Assembly (NCBI RefSeq): GCF_000238295.3
Contig: NZ_AHCD03000026.1
Location: 310,001 to 374,000, forward strand
Length of the DNA: 64,000 nt
Direction: 5' to 3'
Source: Pseudoalteromonas rubra
GTDB taxonomy: Bacteria > Pseudomonadota > Gammaproteobacteria > Enterobacterales > Alteromonadaceae
The position numbers and the translations under genes were made by a program. Positions 16,312-25,331 of the stretch are shown here, piece by piece; the first letter of the stretch is position 1, and the number at the start of each line of letters is the position of its first letter. The notes under the pieces are model-generated. The model saw only the letters and a list, made by a program, of their open reading frames with translations. It was not told the origin of the DNA and did no database searches.

Positions 16312-18168
16312 TTAACTCAATGCCTCCAGCTTCTCGAAATCGCGTACCGCACCTTTGTCTGCGCTGGTTGCCAGCAAGGCATAGGCCTTCAGAGCGGGGC
16401 TCACATAACGCTGACGATCCAGCGGTTTATAAGCCATTTTACCACGTGCCGCCTGCTGTGCTTTGCGTGCCTCGAGTTGCTGTGCATCAAGCAATACATC
16501 AATACTGCGTGCGGGAATATCAATGCGGATGATATCGCCATTTTCTACCAGTGCCAGCGCGCCTCCACTGGCCGCCTCAGGAGAGGCATGGCCTATCGAC
16601 AAACCAGACGTCCCGCCGGAGAAGCGACCATCCGTCAACAAAGCACAATCTTTATCCAGCCCCATAGATTTGAGGTAGCTGGTCGGATACAGCATTTCCT
16701 GCATCCCGGGCCCACCTTTCGGGCCTTCGTAGCGGATCACCACCACATCGCCCTTTTTCACCTTGCCACCCAGGATCCCTTCAACCGCATCGTCCTGAGA
16801 TTCAAACACCACAGCCGTGCCCTCAAAGCACAGCATGTCGTCTTCCACCCCCGCACTTTTAACGATACACCCGTCCAGTGCCAGGTTGCCGGTCAGCACC
16901 GCCAGCCCGCCATCCTGACGAAATGCATGTTCAACACTGCGAATACAGCCGCCCTCGCGGTCCAGATCCAGTTCGTCCCAGCGACATTCCTGACTCATTG
17001 CCTGGGTGGTGCGTATACCTGCGGGACCAGCACGATAGAAAGTTTGCGCCCGCTCATTGGCCGGATCGGTCGCATCCCAGCGCTTAATGACCTCACCAAG
17101 GGTGCCGCCTGCCACATGGCCTACTGCTAAGTCGAGTTTGTCGGCTTTGGCCAGTTCATTCAGAATTGCCATGATGCCACCGGCCCGGTGAACATCTTCA
17201 ATATGATACTGCGGCGTTGCCGGTGCCACTTTACATAGGAAAGGAGTTGTACGAGATAAGCGGTCGATGTCAGCCATATCGAACTCAACTCCCCCTTCTA
17301 TTGCAGCGGCGAGCAAGTGCAATACCGTGTTAGATGAGCCACCCATTGCAATATCTAAGGTCATCGCATTGGTAAACGCGGCCTGATTAGCAATGTTTCG
17401 CGGCAGTGCCGCCTCATTATCTTTCCCATAATACTCGTCACACAACGCCAGGATGCGCTTTGCTGCGCCTTCATATAAGAAACGGCGATCGGCATGCGTG
17501 GCCAGCGTAGTGCCATTGCCCGGCAATGCCAGCCCCAGCGCTTCCAATAAACAATTCATTGAGTTAGCCGTGAACATCCCGGAGCAGGACCCACAAGTTG
17601 GACAGGCTGAACGCTCCACTTTATCTGAGTCTTCATCACTGACGCTGGGATCGGCCCCTTTGACCATGGCATCGACCAGGTCCAGCTTAATGTCGATATC
17701 AGCCAGGCGCGTTTTGCCCGCTTCCATAGGTCCGCCAGAGACAAAGATCACCGGGATATTCAACCGCAGTGCCGCCAGCAACATCCCCGGGGTGATCTTA
17801 TCGCAGTTTGAAATACACACCATGGCATCTGCACAGTGCGCATTGACCATATATTCTACAGAATCAGCAATGAGATCTCGCGACGGCAAGGAATACAACA
17901 TCCCGCCATGGCCCATCGCAATGCCATCATCAATGGCAATGGTATTAAATTCGCGCGGCACGCCGCCGGCTTCCCGGATAGCGTCCGCCATCAATTCGCT
18001 GAGTTGGTTGAGGTGCACATGCCCGGGCACAAACTGGGTATACGAGTTCACCACCGCCACAATGGGCTTATGAAAATCACTGTCGGTCATACCGGTGGCG
18101 CGCCATAGTGCACGGGCGCCTGCTTGTTGTCTGCCTTCAGTGGTTGTTTTGCTGCGTAACTTTGCCAT
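16312..18168 (-). CDS. ilvD: Dihydroxy-acid dehydratase
   Basis: A 618-residue iron-sulfur dehydratase converting 2,3-dihydroxy acids to 2-oxo acids in isoleucine and valine synthesis. Typical segments are MAKLRSKTTTEGRQQAGARA at the start, CISNCDKITPGM and CPTCGSCSGMFTANSMN (cluster cysteines), and GRFSGGTSGLSIGHASPEAA. The ATG at 18168 matches the E. coli start and has AAAAGGGG ahead of it; the frame is open 13 codons further upstream. It sits between ilvE (110-bp gap) and ilvA (2-bp gap). Confidence 0.98.
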   Translation of the reverse strand: MAKLRSKTTTEGRQQAGARALWRATGMTDSDFHKPIVAVVNSYTQFVPGHVHLNQLSELMADAIREAGGVPREFNTIAIDDGIAMGHGGMLYSLPSRDLIADSVEYMVNAHCADAMVCISNCDKITPGMLLAALRLNIPVIFVSGGPMEAGKTRLADIDIKLDLVDAMVKGADPSVSDEDSDKVERSACPTCGSCSGMFTANSMNCLLEALGLALPGNGTTLATHADRRFLYEGAAKRILALCDEYYGKDNEAALPRNIANQAAFTNAMTLDIAMGGSSNTVLHLLAAAIEGGVEFDMADIDRLSRTTPFLCKVAPATPQYHIEDVHRAGGIMAILNELAKADKLDLAVGHVAGGTLGEVIKRWDATDPANERAQTFYRAGPAGIRTTQAMSQECRWDELDLDREGGCIRSVEHAFRQDGGLAVLTGNLALDGCIVKSAGVEDDMLCFEGTAVVFESQDDAVEGILGGKVKKGDVVVIRYEGPKGGPGMQEMLYPTSYLKSMGLDKDCALLTDGRFSGGTSGLSIGHASPEAASGGALALVENGDIIRIDIPARSIDVLLDAQQLEARKAQQAARGKMAYKPLDRQRYVSPALKAYALLATSADKGAVRDFEKLEALS

Positions 18169-18278
18169 GTTGACCCCTTTTCCAGTTTGCGTCGCCCCAT
18201 CTGGCAACGGCTTTCCTCATTCCAAAATATGTATGCCGGACCCAGTCAGCCCGGCGTGTAAGCGTTAATGTGCTGGCC

Positions 18279-19202
18279 TTATTCGTTCACGTAATCCAGC
18301 CAGCCTTGCGGATCCTCACTTTGTCCTTTCACCAGATCAAAGTAAGCCTGCTGCAATTCTGCGGTGATAGGCCCGCGCTGACCATCACCCACCTGGATCT
18401 GATCAACACTGCGCACCGGTACCACTTCAGCCGCGGTCCCCACCATAAAGAACTCGTCTGCCAAATACAGACCTTCACGCGCGATTGGCTCTTCTCTGAC
18501 TTCATAACCACGCGCTTTGGCCAGGTGCATGATGGTGTCACGAGTCAGGCCCGGCAGAATGCTCGCCGTGGTTGGCGGGGTATAGATTATGCCCTTGCGG
18601 ATCACAAACAGGTTCTCACCAGCGCCCTCACTGAGATAGCCGTTTACGTCCAGTGCGATACCTTCAACATAACCATGGCGCTTGGCTTCTGCGGTGATCA
18701 GCTGAGATGACAAATAGTTACCACCTGCTTTTGCTGCCGTTGGCATGGTATTTGGTGCCAGACGCTGCCAGGAGGAGACACATGCATCAACGCCATTTTC
18801 CAGGCTGCCTTCGCCCAGATATGCGCCCCACTCCATCGCCGCGACAGTGACCTCGGCCCGATGTGATTTTGGATGCACGCCCAGACCAACGTGACCTAAA
18901 AAGGCAAATGGACGCAGGTAAGCATTGGTGAAGCCATTTTTAGCCACCGCGTCTTTACATGCCTGCATGATCTCTTCCTGCGTATAGGGGATCTCGATGC
19001 GATAGATTTTGGCCGAGTCAAATAAGCGCTGAATGTGATCCTTCAGACGGAAAATAGCCGGACCCTTTGGCGTATCGTACGCGCGGATCCCTTCAAATAC
19101 GGAGCTACCATAATGAATGGCGTGACTGAGCACATGCGTGGTTGCTTGCTCATATGGGATCAATTCGCCGTTGTGCCAAATGTATTGTGAAGTTTGTGTC
19201 AT
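18279..19202 (-). CDS. ilvE: Branched-chain amino acid aminotransferase
   Basis: Fold-type IV PLP transaminase of 307 residues that makes or breaks down isoleucine, valine and leucine using glutamate/2-oxoglutarate. Visible marks are YGSSVFEGIRAYDT, the catalytic lysine in TAAKAGGNYLSSQL (about residue 160) and the cofactor segment GYLSEGAGENLF. Length matches the E. coli protein (309). It lies between ilvM (18-bp gap) and ilvD. The longer gap to ilvD has no obvious promoter. Confidence 0.98.
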   Translation of the reverse strand: MTQTSQYIWHNGELIPYEQATTHVLSHAIHYGSSVFEGIRAYDTPKGPAIFRLKDHIQRLFDSAKIYRIEIPYTQEEIMQACKDAVAKNGFTNAYLRPFAFLGHVGLGVHPKSHRAEVTVAAMEWGAYLGEGSLENGVDACVSSWQRLAPNTMPTAAKAGGNYLSSQLITAEAKRHGYVEGIALDVNGYLSEGAGENLFVIRKGIIYTPPTTASILPGLTRDTIMHLAKARGYEVREEPIAREGLYLADEFFMVGTAAEVVPVRSVDQIQVGDGQRGPITAELQQAYFDLVKGQSEDPQGWLDYVNE

Positions 19203-19220
19203 TATTTAAAACCTTATTTA

Positions 19221-19460
19221 TTATATTGCCTGCTGTAGTGTGTGCAGATCGACTGATTGCACTTCAACAAGCTTATTTAATTGTGACGTCAATAGATAGA
19301 TAGGTTTGTCACTATCTACTGTCATTTTGACGTGAAATAACTCTTCGTGGCCCTGGAGTTCCAGTTGTGTCAGGCGAAACCCGCGATGACGGGCGACGCG
19401 CAAAAAACGCTCGACTGCGATGGCTTGATTGTTTACCGCTACGGTGAGTTGATGTTTCAT
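19221..19460 (-). CDS. ilvM: Acetolactate synthase II small (regulatory) subunit
   Basis: A 79-residue ACT-domain subunit that activates the IlvG catalytic subunit. The start MKHQLTVAVNNQAIAVERFL and the strand-helix pattern (GFRLTQLEL, FHVKMTVDS, LTSQLNKLVEV) fit IlvM, which is 87 residues in E. coli. It lies 28 bp after ilvG and 18 bp before ilvE. Confidence 0.95.
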   Translation of the reverse strand: MKHQLTVAVNNQAIAVERFLRVARHRGFRLTQLELQGHEELFHVKMTVDSDKPIYLLTSQLNKLVEVQSVDLHTLQQAI

Positions 19461-19488
19461 GGTATTCGCTCCGTCAAAGGAAATAAGT

Positions 19489-21156
19489 TTAGTTTTGCTG
19501 CTGCGATTGCGTCAGCATTTCATGGTTAGCCGCGCCTGGCGGCACCAGTGGCCAGACGTTTTCTTTGTCATCGATGCAAGCGTGCAATATATAAGGGCCA
19601 GTGGAAGCCAATAGTGCATCAACCGCACCATCGACTTCATCGGCACGGGTGATGGTCTGCCCCGGGATCCCAAACACAGCCGCCAGTTGTACAAAATCCG
19701 GATTGTCTGACAAATTGGTCTCACTGTAGCGGCCATCGAAAAAGAGCTGCTGCCACTGGCGTACCATACCCAAACGCTGGTTATCGAGAATGACAATTTT
19801 GACCGGTAAATTATTACGTCGTATGGTTGCCAGCTCCTGAATATTCATCATGATGGAGCCATCACCAGAGACCGTGATCACCATGTCATCAGGCCGGGCA
19901 ACCTGGGCACCGATGGCAGCCGGTAAACCGAACCCCATAGTCCCGGCTCCCCCACTGCTCAGATGGTTACTGGGGTGACTAAAGCGCATATGTTGTGCCA
20001 CCCACATCTGGTGCTGACCCACATCGCAACATACCACCCCGGTATCCGGCATCAAACGGCTCAGGCGATTGAGCAAATAAGGTGCAAACACTTTGTCACC
20101 GGGGTAGTCGTAGCGCCAGGCGTGCTGCTCAGCCAGTGCGCTGATATGAGCACGCCACGGTGCCGGGGCCAATTCGCCCTGCAATAAAGGCAATGAAACT
20201 TTCAAATCGGCGATCAGTGAAGCCGCGGCAGGTTTACGCTTACCAACTTCGGCCGGGTCAATATCCAGGTGGATCACTTTGGCTGCTGCGGCAAACTTAG
20301 CCAGATTACCGGTTACCCGGTCGTCAAAGCGTGCACCGATACAAACCAGCAAATCACATTCTTGCACTGCCAGATTGGCAGCCTGACCACCGTGCATTCC
20401 CAACATGCCCAGATCATAGGCATAGTCAGGCTTTACACTGCCTAATGCTTTCAAGGTCGACACCGCTGGCATCTGCGTACGCTGCAAAAAAGCCATCAAC
20501 TCGGCTTGTGCATCCGCACTGTGAACACCGCCCCCCACGTAAGCAACTGGCTTTTTCGCCTGAGCTAACAACTCGTTGGCTTTGTCCAACTCAAAGCTCG
20601 ACAGCGGAGTTGGCTGATGCGCTTCGGCCTGCCAACCATGAACAGGGACCTGGGCCTGTTGGATGTCTTTAGGGATATCAACCAATACCGGGCCTGGGCG
20701 GCCCGACTGCGCAATGTGCATGGCCTGTTGCAACACCTCAGCCAGGTCTTCACCACGCTCAACCATAAAGCTGTGCTTGGTACAAGACAACGACATGCCC
20801 AAGACATCGACTTCCTGAAAAGCATCTGAGCCAATCGCTGCGGTAGGCACTTGCCCGGTGATCGCAAGCAAAGGCACTGAGTCCATCATGGCATCAGCCA
20901 GCGCCGTTACCAGATTGGTTGCGCCCGGACCTGAGGTCGCAAAACACACACCCAGCTTACCCGTGCTTCTGGCATAGCCAACCGCAGCGAACCCGGCGCC
21001 TTGCTCGTGACGCGTCAGGTAATGCTTCAGTGGCGCACCGTATAGCGCATCGTAAATCGGCATGATGGCACCACCCGGATACCCGAATACTGAACTCACC
21101 CCTTGTTTTACTAACATGTCTATTACCAATTGTGCGCCTGTCATTGTTTTGCCCAT
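19489..21156 (-). CDS. ilvG: Acetolactate synthase II large subunit
   Basis: Thiamine-diphosphate enzyme of 555 residues making 2-acetolactate or 2-aceto-2-hydroxybutanoate from pyruvate, the shared first step for branched-chain amino acids. It shows the catalytic glutamate region GYARSTGKLGVCFATSGPGA, the ThDP motif GDGSIMMNIQELATIRRNNL and the FAD-type ARFDDRVTG segment. Unlike ilvG in E. coli K-12 it is not frameshifted. Two ATGs are possible: 21156 has AAAGG close in front; 21144 (MTGAQLV) aligns with the E. coli start but lacks its own ribosome site. First structural gene of the operon, placed after the ilvL attenuator. Confidence 0.98.
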   Translation of the reverse strand: MGKTMTGAQLVIDMLVKQGVSSVFGYPGGAIMPIYDALYGAPLKHYLTRHEQGAGFAAVGYARSTGKLGVCFATSGPGATNLVTALADAMMDSVPLLAITGQVPTAAIGSDAFQEVDVLGMSLSCTKHSFMVERGEDLAEVLQQAMHIAQSGRPGPVLVDIPKDIQQAQVPVHGWQAEAHQPTPLSSFELDKANELLAQAKKPVAYVGGGVHSADAQAELMAFLQRTQMPAVSTLKALGSVKPDYAYDLGMLGMHGGQAANLAVQECDLLVCIGARFDDRVTGNLAKFAAAAKVIHLDIDPAEVGKRKPAAASLIADLKVSLPLLQGELAPAPWRAHISALAEQHAWRYDYPGDKVFAPYLLNRLSRLMPDTGVVCCDVGQHQMWVAQHMRFSHPSNHLSSGGAGTMGFGLPAAIGAQVARPDDMVITVSGDGSIMMNIQELATIRRNNLPVKIVILDNQRLGMVRQWQQLFFDGRYSETNLSDNPDFVQLAAVFGIPGQTITRADEVDGAVDALLASTGPYILHACIDDKENVWPLVPPGAANHEMLTQSQQQN

Positions 21157-21188
21157 TGCCCTTTGTCTTTGAATTTGGCCCTAAAACG

Positions 21189-21226
21189 AAAAAGCCCCCC
21201 GAACTTTTCAGTGCGGGGGGCTTTTT
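21189..21226 (-). terminator. ilv operon attenuator
   Basis: A 12-bp perfect stem (AAAAAGCCCCCC / GGGGGGCTTTTT) with a 14-base loop and a T-run on the minus strand lies 21 bp after the leader-peptide stop and about 33 bp before ilvG. With ilvL this is the classical branched-chain amino acid attenuator: stalling at Leu/Val/Ile codons prevents the terminator from forming. Confidence 0.95.
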
Positions 21227-21247
21227 GCTAATACTTTTCGAACAGCA

Positions 21248-21319
21248 CTAACCAGCCCCCGCGGTAATAATAATCACCACGTTGATAATCACGACTAGTA
21301 GAGAAACTGTTTTTAACAT
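21248..21319 (-). CDS. ilvL: ilv operon leader peptide
   Basis: A 23-codon leader peptide, MLKTVSLLVVIINVVIIITA followed by GAG. Thirteen of 23 residues are leucine, valine or isoleucine (3, 5 and 5), which is the control signal for translation-coupled attenuation of ilvGMEDA. A purine-rich AGAAGAG precedes the ATG by about 7 bases. The terminator stem begins 21 bp after the stop. A longer in-frame extension upstream exists but the ATG at 21319 is the plausible start. Confidence 0.92.
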   Translation of the reverse strand: MLKTVSLLVVIINVVIIITAGAG

Positions 21320-21387
21320 GTCACTGCTCTTCTGAAAAAACGAATACCTTGCACGTGCGCTAAGCGCTCTGTTGTGCTCTTTTTCTA

Positions 21388-21417
21388 TTAGTAACCCGTA
21401 GCCCCCCGACAAGTCAA
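21388..21417 (-). promoter_or_regulatory. Candidate ilv operon promoter
   Basis: On the minus strand TTGACT (21417-21412) is followed after 18 bp by TACTAA (21393-21388), giving a start near 21381 and a leader of about 60 nt before ilvL. The -35 is good and the -10 poor. The rest of the gap, to the TraB-family gene at 21650, is A/T-rich with no other feature seen. Confidence 0.45.
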
Positions 21418-21649
21418 CCCTAAAAATTATGCTCATTTCCTTGCCGGAATCACACTAAAACAAAATAAAATTCAAAATAACACCAAAATAAGGATAAAAA
21501 ATACCAAAATTAAACACCCCACCTGGAATAAACTAAAGTGAGTGTTTTTTCCCACACGATTCATTCTTGCTCATCACAACATTAAATTTTTATGATTTAC
21601 TCCGGGAATTGATTATGATGTGCCCAGTTTTGAACATTTGGAGGGAACC

Positions 21650-22531
21650 ATGCCTCACTTTATTCGCCTGACACAGTTTGTCTGTACACTCTTTTTGTTG
21701 CTCCTCAGCCAGATTGCTATCGCACAACCTGCACTATGGAGCGTAGAAAAAAACGGTATCACATCTTACCTATTTGGTACTGTGCACGTTGGAGATAGCG
21801 CAATGCACGGCCTGGATCCACGTATAAAAGCCGCCATAAAAAGCAGCCAGACAGTCGTGGTCGAACTCAATACCGAAGCCATTAGTCCTCTGGAGCTACA
21901 ACGCAAAACCTTGCCTTTTATGTTGCAAAAACCGGGGAGTACACTGCAAACCAGCCTGTCTCCGGTGACCTATAAACAAGTGAAAGATTATCTCTCTGAG
22001 CGCAAAATCGATATCGCGCTGTTTGAAAGTTATCAGCCCTGGTCTGTTATGCTCACCATCCTGCGGCTGGAGTATCAACAAGCGGGATTCAGTGAAGACT
22101 ATGGCATTGATAAGCAAATAATCGAGTTTGCCACCCGCATCAAAAAGCCCATTATGGAATTGGAAAGTCTCGAGCAACAGCTGAGCTTATTCAGTACTTT
22201 GGGCGATCAAAACGATGCCATGATTGCCGACACACTGAAGCAGGTTGAGGACTTTGAGCAATACTTCACCCAAATGATAACAGCCTGGAAACAAGGCAAT
22301 TATCAGAAACTAAATACCTTCTATAAACTGAGTTTTGATGACTCCGAGTATGGTCAGCACGCCGAGCAAGTCATGCTCATTCAGCGTAATAACAACTGGG
22401 TAACGACATTAACACCCAGGCTGGCCAAATCATCCCACTTTATCGCCGTGGGTGCGCTACATTTACCCCAGCAGCATGGGCTGCTTACTCAGCTGGCAGC
22501 ACGAGGATTCACAGTACAACAGGTCAAGTAA
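21650..22531 (+). CDS. TraB/GumN family periplasmic protein
   Basis: A secreted protein of about 293 residues: signal peptide MPHFIRLTQFVCTLFLLLLS.., then the TraB/GumN domain. The domain starts at PALWSVEKNGITSYLFGTVHVGD, with the conserved GTVH and the later VGALHLPQQHGL carrying the paired histidine motifs of this putative metalloprotease-like fold. Function is unknown in most bacteria. The ATG at 21650 is preceded by GGAGGG, which decides the start over an ATG 30 bases upstream. It is divergent from the ilv operon and followed by a terminator-like hairpin. Confidence 0.88.
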   Translation: MPHFIRLTQFVCTLFLLLLSQIAIAQPALWSVEKNGITSYLFGTVHVGDSAMHGLDPRIKAAIKSSQTVVVELNTEAISPLELQRKTLPFMLQKPGSTLQTSLSPVTYKQVKDYLSERKIDIALFESYQPWSVMLTILRLEYQQAGFSEDYGIDKQIIEFATRIKKPIMELESLEQQLSLFSTLGDQNDAMIADTLKQVEDFEQYFTQMITAWKQGNYQKLNTFYKLSFDDSEYGQHAEQVMLIQRNNNWVTTLTPRLAKSSHFIAVGALHLPQQHGLLTQLAARGFTVQQVK

Positions 22532-22536
22532 TGCAC

Positions 22537-22566
22537 TTAAAAGCGATTTTTTTACGTCGCTTTTAA
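22537..22566 (+). terminator. Terminator-like hairpin after TraB/GumN gene
   Basis: A 10-bp stem TTAAAAGCGA / TCGCTTTTAA with a T-rich loop begins 5 bp after the stop. The 3' arm supplies a short T-run. Confidence 0.6.
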
Positions 22567-22627
22567 ACCTTTGTGTTTTTACCCGCGTCATACAGATATC
22601 AATACGACAGAATGGAAGAACAACAGG

Positions 22628-23242
22628 ATGAAGAAAAATCTGATAACTGCGGCACTGTTGGTGCTAAGTGCCACCGCTCAGGCTAAAGAGACACGCACAT
22701 TAACACACTCCTTTGAACTGGCCGACAGCACAGAGCTCGAGATCCAGTTTCCTATTGGTAAATTAAAAACACAAACGCATTCAGGCAAAACCATCAAGGT
22801 CACCATTGAGCTCGAACCCGTCGAGCATGACATAGATAAAGTGACAGATGCGCTAGAAGACGTGCAGCTGGCAAGCCGCCGGGCAGGCAATGAGCTTAGC
22901 CTGAGCCTCAACAGTAAGTACGTAAAACAGGACTGGACTGTGAAAGTCCCTGAGTCAATGGAACTTGATGTCGAGGTGGATGTTGGCAATGTCAAATTGC
23001 TCGGATTAAACAATGACGCCGATGTCGAAGTGGGAGTCGGCAATGTCACGATAGAAGCAGACGCCAAAGACTTCCGACGTGTGCGATTCGATTCCGGAGT
23101 CGGTAAAACCAAGCTCTCCGACTTGCCGGGTAACGCTGAAACGGAACGCAATATGGTGGGTGAAACCCTACGCTATCATGGCCAGGGTGAGCACAGCCTG
23201 GATATCGAAGTCGGTGTTGGCAACATTAAGTTGCGTCGCTAA
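22628..23242 (+). CDS. DUF4097-like periplasmic beta-repeat protein
   Basis: A secreted protein of about 204 residues. The signal peptide (MKKNLITAALLVLSATAQA) is followed by a beta-rich body with a repeated pattern: DVEVDVGNVKL, DVEVGVGNVTI, FDSGVGKTKL and DIEVGVGNIKL. Such ladders are seen in DUF4097 and related adhesin-like beta-helix proteins; the function is unknown. The chosen ATG at 22628 sits behind CAGGATG with a weak ribosome site and begins the signal peptide. The last 17 bp overlap the end of the convergent histidine kinase gene. Confidence 0.75.
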   Translation: MKKNLITAALLVLSATAQAKETRTLTHSFELADSTELEIQFPIGKLKTQTHSGKTIKVTIELEPVEHDIDKVTDALEDVQLASRRAGNELSLSLNSKYVKQDWTVKVPESMELDVEVDVGNVKLLGLNNDADVEVGVGNVTIEADAKDFRRVRFDSGVGKTKLSDLPGNAETERNMVGETLRYHGQGEHSLDIEVGVGNIKLRR

Positions 23243-25010
23243 AGGTCAGAATTTTGTGCAGGGCGCGCTCCAGCGCCCCTTTTTCAACAGGCTTAAACAA
23301 ATAATCGGTCGCGCCAAGCTGCACAGCCGATTTAATTGCCTGCTCTGAGGTATTCGCAGTCAGTACCAAAATTGGCGTCGACAACATCAGCGTCTGGCGG
23401 ATCTCTTTAATGGCTTTAAAACCATCCATAATCGGCATATTCAGATCCATCAGGATCACATCAAAAGACTGGTGTGCCAGTACCTCTATGGCCTGTCCTC
23501 CATGGCTCGCATGAATACTGGTTAGCTCCATGTTATCCAACATTTTTTCAATGATTTTGGCATTCAATTGATTGTCTTCCACCAACAACACTTTATGGCG
23601 GGCCAGTCCGCTTACTGGCTCTGGCTCCGGGAGTCGCTTCAGCGGCAAGCTCAGCGATGCTTTTGTGCCATGCGGTTCACAAGGCAAAAAAGTCAACTCA
23701 CCAGACATAATCGCCAGCAACAAGTTACAACGCGCTAACCCCAGTTGCAGCCCCTGATAATGGTGCCCATCCGGGCTAGTGCCCGATGCAGACGCTTTAA
23801 TCTGCGCCACGTTAAATCCTGGGCCACTGTCTTCTACTTCACAGTAAAAACGCCAGTTCAACTCATCTTCTTCCGGATTGACTGGCTCCACGCGGGCGGA
23901 CAGCCTCACCGTGCCCTGCTCGGTGAATTTAACAGCGTTGTCGAGTAGCTGACCAATGACCCAGCTCAGGCGTTCATGATCACAGGCAAATATTTTTTCC
24001 GTGTGGCTGCTAAAGTGATAGCTAAAATCCAGGCCTTTCTCTCTGGCCAGCAGACGATAAGTAGCCACAGGCTGACCCAGGGTATCGGTCAGCCTGGCCG
24101 GGTGACAATTTAACTCTGGTTGCTGTTCGTCAGACAAGCGATTGTAGTCCTCCACAGACGCGATCAGCGCCTTCAATTGCTGGGCTGCTTTATTCGCTTG
24201 CGCAAGGTAGCTGTCACGCTGTGATTCCTGATACAAGTGCAAATACCCCAGCACGGCCTGCAAGGGTGTCCGCAATTCGTGACTGGCGCGGGCCAGAAAC
24301 ATGGCGCGACTTTGGTTAGCATGCTCAGCTTTCAGACGTGTTTGTTGCAAGCGGTCTATCGCGCTGGTGATACTGCGTTCCATGGGGAAAAATATCCACT
24401 TAATCTCAGCGAGTAGTAAAGCTAACCCCAGTAACCACATCAGCAGTTGCAGGTTTCTCAGTTTCTCAAGTTTTTCATTGGTAAACTGCTCAAACAGTAA
24501 CACCGCATGATCTAAGTCCTGTAACAACAGTTGAGAACGGGTATGGATCTCCTGGACCTGATCTAAATCAGGCTGATTGGCAACCCCGGACAACAGCGCC
24601 ATATATTGTTTTAATTGCCTGTCCAAATCGCCCGGCTGCGCGAAATACCATTGATAAAGCTCGGCATTAAGGTGCTTGTATTGCTCGCCATCGCGCAGGA
24701 GCAAAAAATCATGGTTGGCTTGCATAAGCTGCAGCGCATTGTTCAGTGCCTGACGATCTGCTGTCACGTTGTGTTCGCGCATGATGATGACATACTCCAG
24801 GTGCAATGCGGCTTTTTGCGACAGCATGCGCTGCATACCTGCAACATTGATCACTCTGGCAACCTGTTTTTGCTGCTCCAGCAGATACAAAGTCAGGCCA
24901 GTCGTCATCGTCAACACCAGCAACATGATCACCAGTGCGACTAGGTATTTCAGGCGATAGCGTGTAACCAGATTGTCCAAATTATCCCTCCCAAAAACCA
25001 GCCAGATCAT
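23226..25010 (-). CDS. Hybrid sensor histidine kinase with PilJ-type sensor domain
   Basis: Inner-membrane two-component sensor of 594 residues. Transmembrane helices at about 22-45 and 187-208 bracket a periplasmic four-helix domain with the AGMQRMLSQKAA motif typical of PilJ/NarX-type sensors. Next come the HisKA domain with phospho-acceptor H244 (ASHELRTPL), the ATPase with N358 (LLDNAVKF), DSGPGF and LQLGLARC boxes, and a C-terminal receiver with phospho-acceptor D522 (LMDLNMPIMDG). No separate response regulator or HPt gene is nearby, so partners are unknown. The 3' end overlaps the DUF4097-like gene. Confidence 0.9.
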   Translation of the reverse strand: MIWLVFGRDNLDNLVTRYRLKYLVALVIMLLVLTMTTGLTLYLLEQQKQVARVINVAGMQRMLSQKAALHLEYVIIMREHNVTADRQALNNALQLMQANHDFLLLRDGEQYKHLNAELYQWYFAQPGDLDRQLKQYMALLSGVANQPDLDQVQEIHTRSQLLLQDLDHAVLLFEQFTNEKLEKLRNLQLLMWLLGLALLLAEIKWIFFPMERSITSAIDRLQQTRLKAEHANQSRAMFLARASHELRTPLQAVLGYLHLYQESQRDSYLAQANKAAQQLKALIASVEDYNRLSDEQQPELNCHPARLTDTLGQPVATYRLLAREKGLDFSYHFSSHTEKIFACDHERLSWVIGQLLDNAVKFTEQGTVRLSARVEPVNPEEDELNWRFYCEVEDSGPGFNVAQIKASASGTSPDGHHYQGLQLGLARCNLLLAIMSGELTFLPCEPHGTKASLSLPLKRLPEPEPVSGLARHKVLLVEDNQLNAKIIEKMLDNMELTSIHASHGGQAIEVLAHQSFDVILMDLNMPIMDGFKAIKEIRQTLMLSTPILVLTANTSEQAIKSAVQLGATDYLFKPVEKGALERALHKILTFSDAT

Positions 25011-25156
25011 CCAGGCGCCAGACTCTTTCCCAGTTTAGATTAAATTTCAAACTTTTGCTGAGAGTGACTTGACACCCAGACGGCCAAAATGTTTCAATGC
25101 GCCCGTACCCTATTTTATCCAGACGGCCATGCATCTAAAAAGTGTGGACGTCTTAG

Positions 25157-25331
25157 GGCTGGAAGAGGTGCGTTATTCAGGTATTTGAGTGGAGGAGAGC
25201 AAACTCCCGTGAAACTCAAAGAGGGGAATTAACGCCGAGAAGCACTGCGCTTTGCTTGCGTACTGCTTCGGGCGACTGGGTTGAATCCCAGCGACTGTCA
25301 CCAACACATTTGGTGGAGAGCTTCTGGTCTT
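25157..25331 (+). promoter_or_regulatory. Lysine riboswitch (L box) aptamer
   Basis: The region carries the L-box core in order: AGAGGTGCG near the 5' side, a GGAGAG/CTCCC arm, GAGGGGAA, ACGCCGA, then the CTGCTTCGGGCGACTGGGTT junction region, CTGTCACC and GGTGGAGAGCTTCTGG closing P1 at the 3' side. The ends pair as GAAG/CTTC continued by GU-rich pairs. It binds lysine and is expected to shut off the dapA-dapD-lysA-deacylase operon when lysine is plentiful. A TTGACA at 25069-25074 is a likely -35, and an 11-bp direct repeat (CCAGACGGCCA at 25076 and 25119) lies between it and the aptamer. Confidence 0.93.

Noticed and set aside
25076..25158. MetJ-box-like 8-mers (AGACGGCC, GGACGTCT) upstream of the lysine riboswitch
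   Set aside because: Only partial matches to AGACGTCT and not in tandem; a methionine repressor acting on a lysine operon has no support. The 11-bp direct repeat CCAGACGGCCA is noted but left unassigned.
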